A stretch of DNA of 6,783 nt from Candidatus Limimorpha equi. GTDB taxonomy: Bacteria; Bacteroidota; Bacteroidia; Bacteroidales; F082. The stretch covers positions 1 through 6,783 of the forward strand of contig JAGHSL010000272.1 of the NCBI GenBank assembly GCA_018065885.1, in the 5' to 3' direction. This document shows positions 6,524-6,783 of this stretch, one piece after another (position 1 is the stretch's first letter; every line of letters starts with the position of its first letter). The notes beneath the pieces are model-generated. The model was not told the origin of the DNA, ran no database searches, and saw nothing but the letters and a program-made list of their open reading frames with translations. The translations under genes and the position numbers were made by a program.

Positions 6524-6531
6524 GCTTTTTT
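6482..6531 (+). terminator. Terminator-like hairpin downstream of gldB
   Basis: CGACAACAAATG (6482-6493) pairs with CGTTTGTTGTCG (6512-6523) over 12 bp with one G-T wobble and an 18-nt loop. It is followed by GC and six T (6526-6531). It looks like a plus-strand intrinsic terminator, but a strong one already ends gldB 37 bp earlier. It may instead be a backup terminator, an attenuator or the end of a small RNA, or simply reflect the inverted repeat. Confidence 0.5.
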
Positions 6532-6545
6532 CTTGACAGATGTTG

Positions 6546-6553
6546 CACTTTTG
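6546..6553 (+). promoter_or_regulatory. Candidate -7 element for the ORF at 6580
   Basis: CACTTTTG followed by CAG differs from TAnnTTTG only in the first base, and has the same flanks as the two TACTTTTG elements elsewhere in the window. It is 26 bp before the ATG at 6580. TTGACA at 6533-6538 lies upstream, but its spacing to the -7 box is too short for a standard pair. Confidence 0.4.
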
Positions 6554-6579
6554 CAGCGGAAATTATCAAAAGGCAGTAA

Positions 6580-6783
6580 ATGATGAAAAGGTCAGGGAAA
6601 TATAGGCAAACAATAATTCCATCTGTTGATACGCCAAAAGAATGGAATCAGGTCAAATTGCAGCAATTAAGAAAAATCATTCTTGATTTGATAAGGAAAG
6701 AATATGCTGGAAGAATAATCACAAACACTGATACTGAATTGCCAATTCGAGTTTCGGTAACATCAGCAAGAAAAACAGCCTTA
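6580..6783 (+). CDS. Unrecognised protein, N-terminal fragment (3' end off window)
   Basis: From ATG 6580 the frame is open for 68 codons to the window edge; an in-frame TAA lies directly before the start and AAAGG (6569-6573) gives a possible ribosome binding site. A second in-frame ATG follows at 6583. The visible part is basic and hydrophilic with no signal peptide or membrane helix: KRSGKYRQTIIPSVDTP, a likely helix at about 19-44 (KEWNQVKLQQLRKIILDLIR), then GRIITNTDTELPIRVSVTSARKTAL. The segment ending in ARKTA is faintly like the start of domains seen in large polyvalent proteins of phages and conjugative elements, but this is from memory of sequence style and is weak. By hand count the fragment is about 34% G+C, lower than the 3' part of gldB. 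Function is unknown. Confidence 0.6.
   Translation, partial: MMKRSGKYRQTIIPSVDTPKEWNQVKLQQLRKIILDLIRKEYAGRIITNTDTELPIRVSVTSARKTAL

Overview
The window looks like chromosomal DNA of a member of the Bacteroidetes, most likely the order Bacteroidales. Several intergenic regions carry the Bacteroidetes -7 promoter element TAnnTTTG (best examples TACTTTTG and TATTTTTG). Start codons mostly lack a clear Shine-Dalgarno sequence. The gene set fits: a short CstA-type transporter, an OmpA-family barrel protein with a C-terminal OmpA domain, and a GldB-type lipoprotein. No rRNA, tRNA, CRISPR array or insertion sequence was recognised.

Layout. Positions 1-3834 hold three minus-strand genes, each with its own likely promoter: a CstA-family carbon-starvation/pyruvate transporter whose last codons lie off the left edge (1-1452), an OmpA-family outer-membrane protein (1563-2843) followed by a clear intrinsic terminator, and a uridine-phosphorylase-like nucleoside phosphorylase (2953-3834). 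The 104-bp gap at 3835-3938 is a divergent promoter region. To its right, on the plus strand, lie cinA (3939-5186) and a GldB-like lipoprotein gene (5375-6457). The gap between those two is almost entirely a mosaic of phased 7-bp and 8-bp tandem repeats, and it begins inside the last codons of cinA.

The right end is the least ordinary part. The GldB-like frame runs through a 17-bp terminator stem before reaching a stop codon. About 15 bp past that stop lies a set of 10-bp repeats (three direct, one inverted) that fold into a second terminator-like hairpin. Next comes a candidate promoter and the start of an AT-rich open frame (from 6580) that runs off the window. This may be the edge of an accessory or mobile region, but too little is visible to be sure.

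Functionally the genes are not an obvious pathway. CstA and the phosphorylase suggest carbon and nucleoside scavenging, CinA belongs to pyridine-nucleotide repair, and OmpA and GldB belong to the cell envelope. No complete new system is visible. The best leads are the repeat mosaic at 5169-5343 and the repeat/hairpin/orphan-ORF block at 6472-6783.
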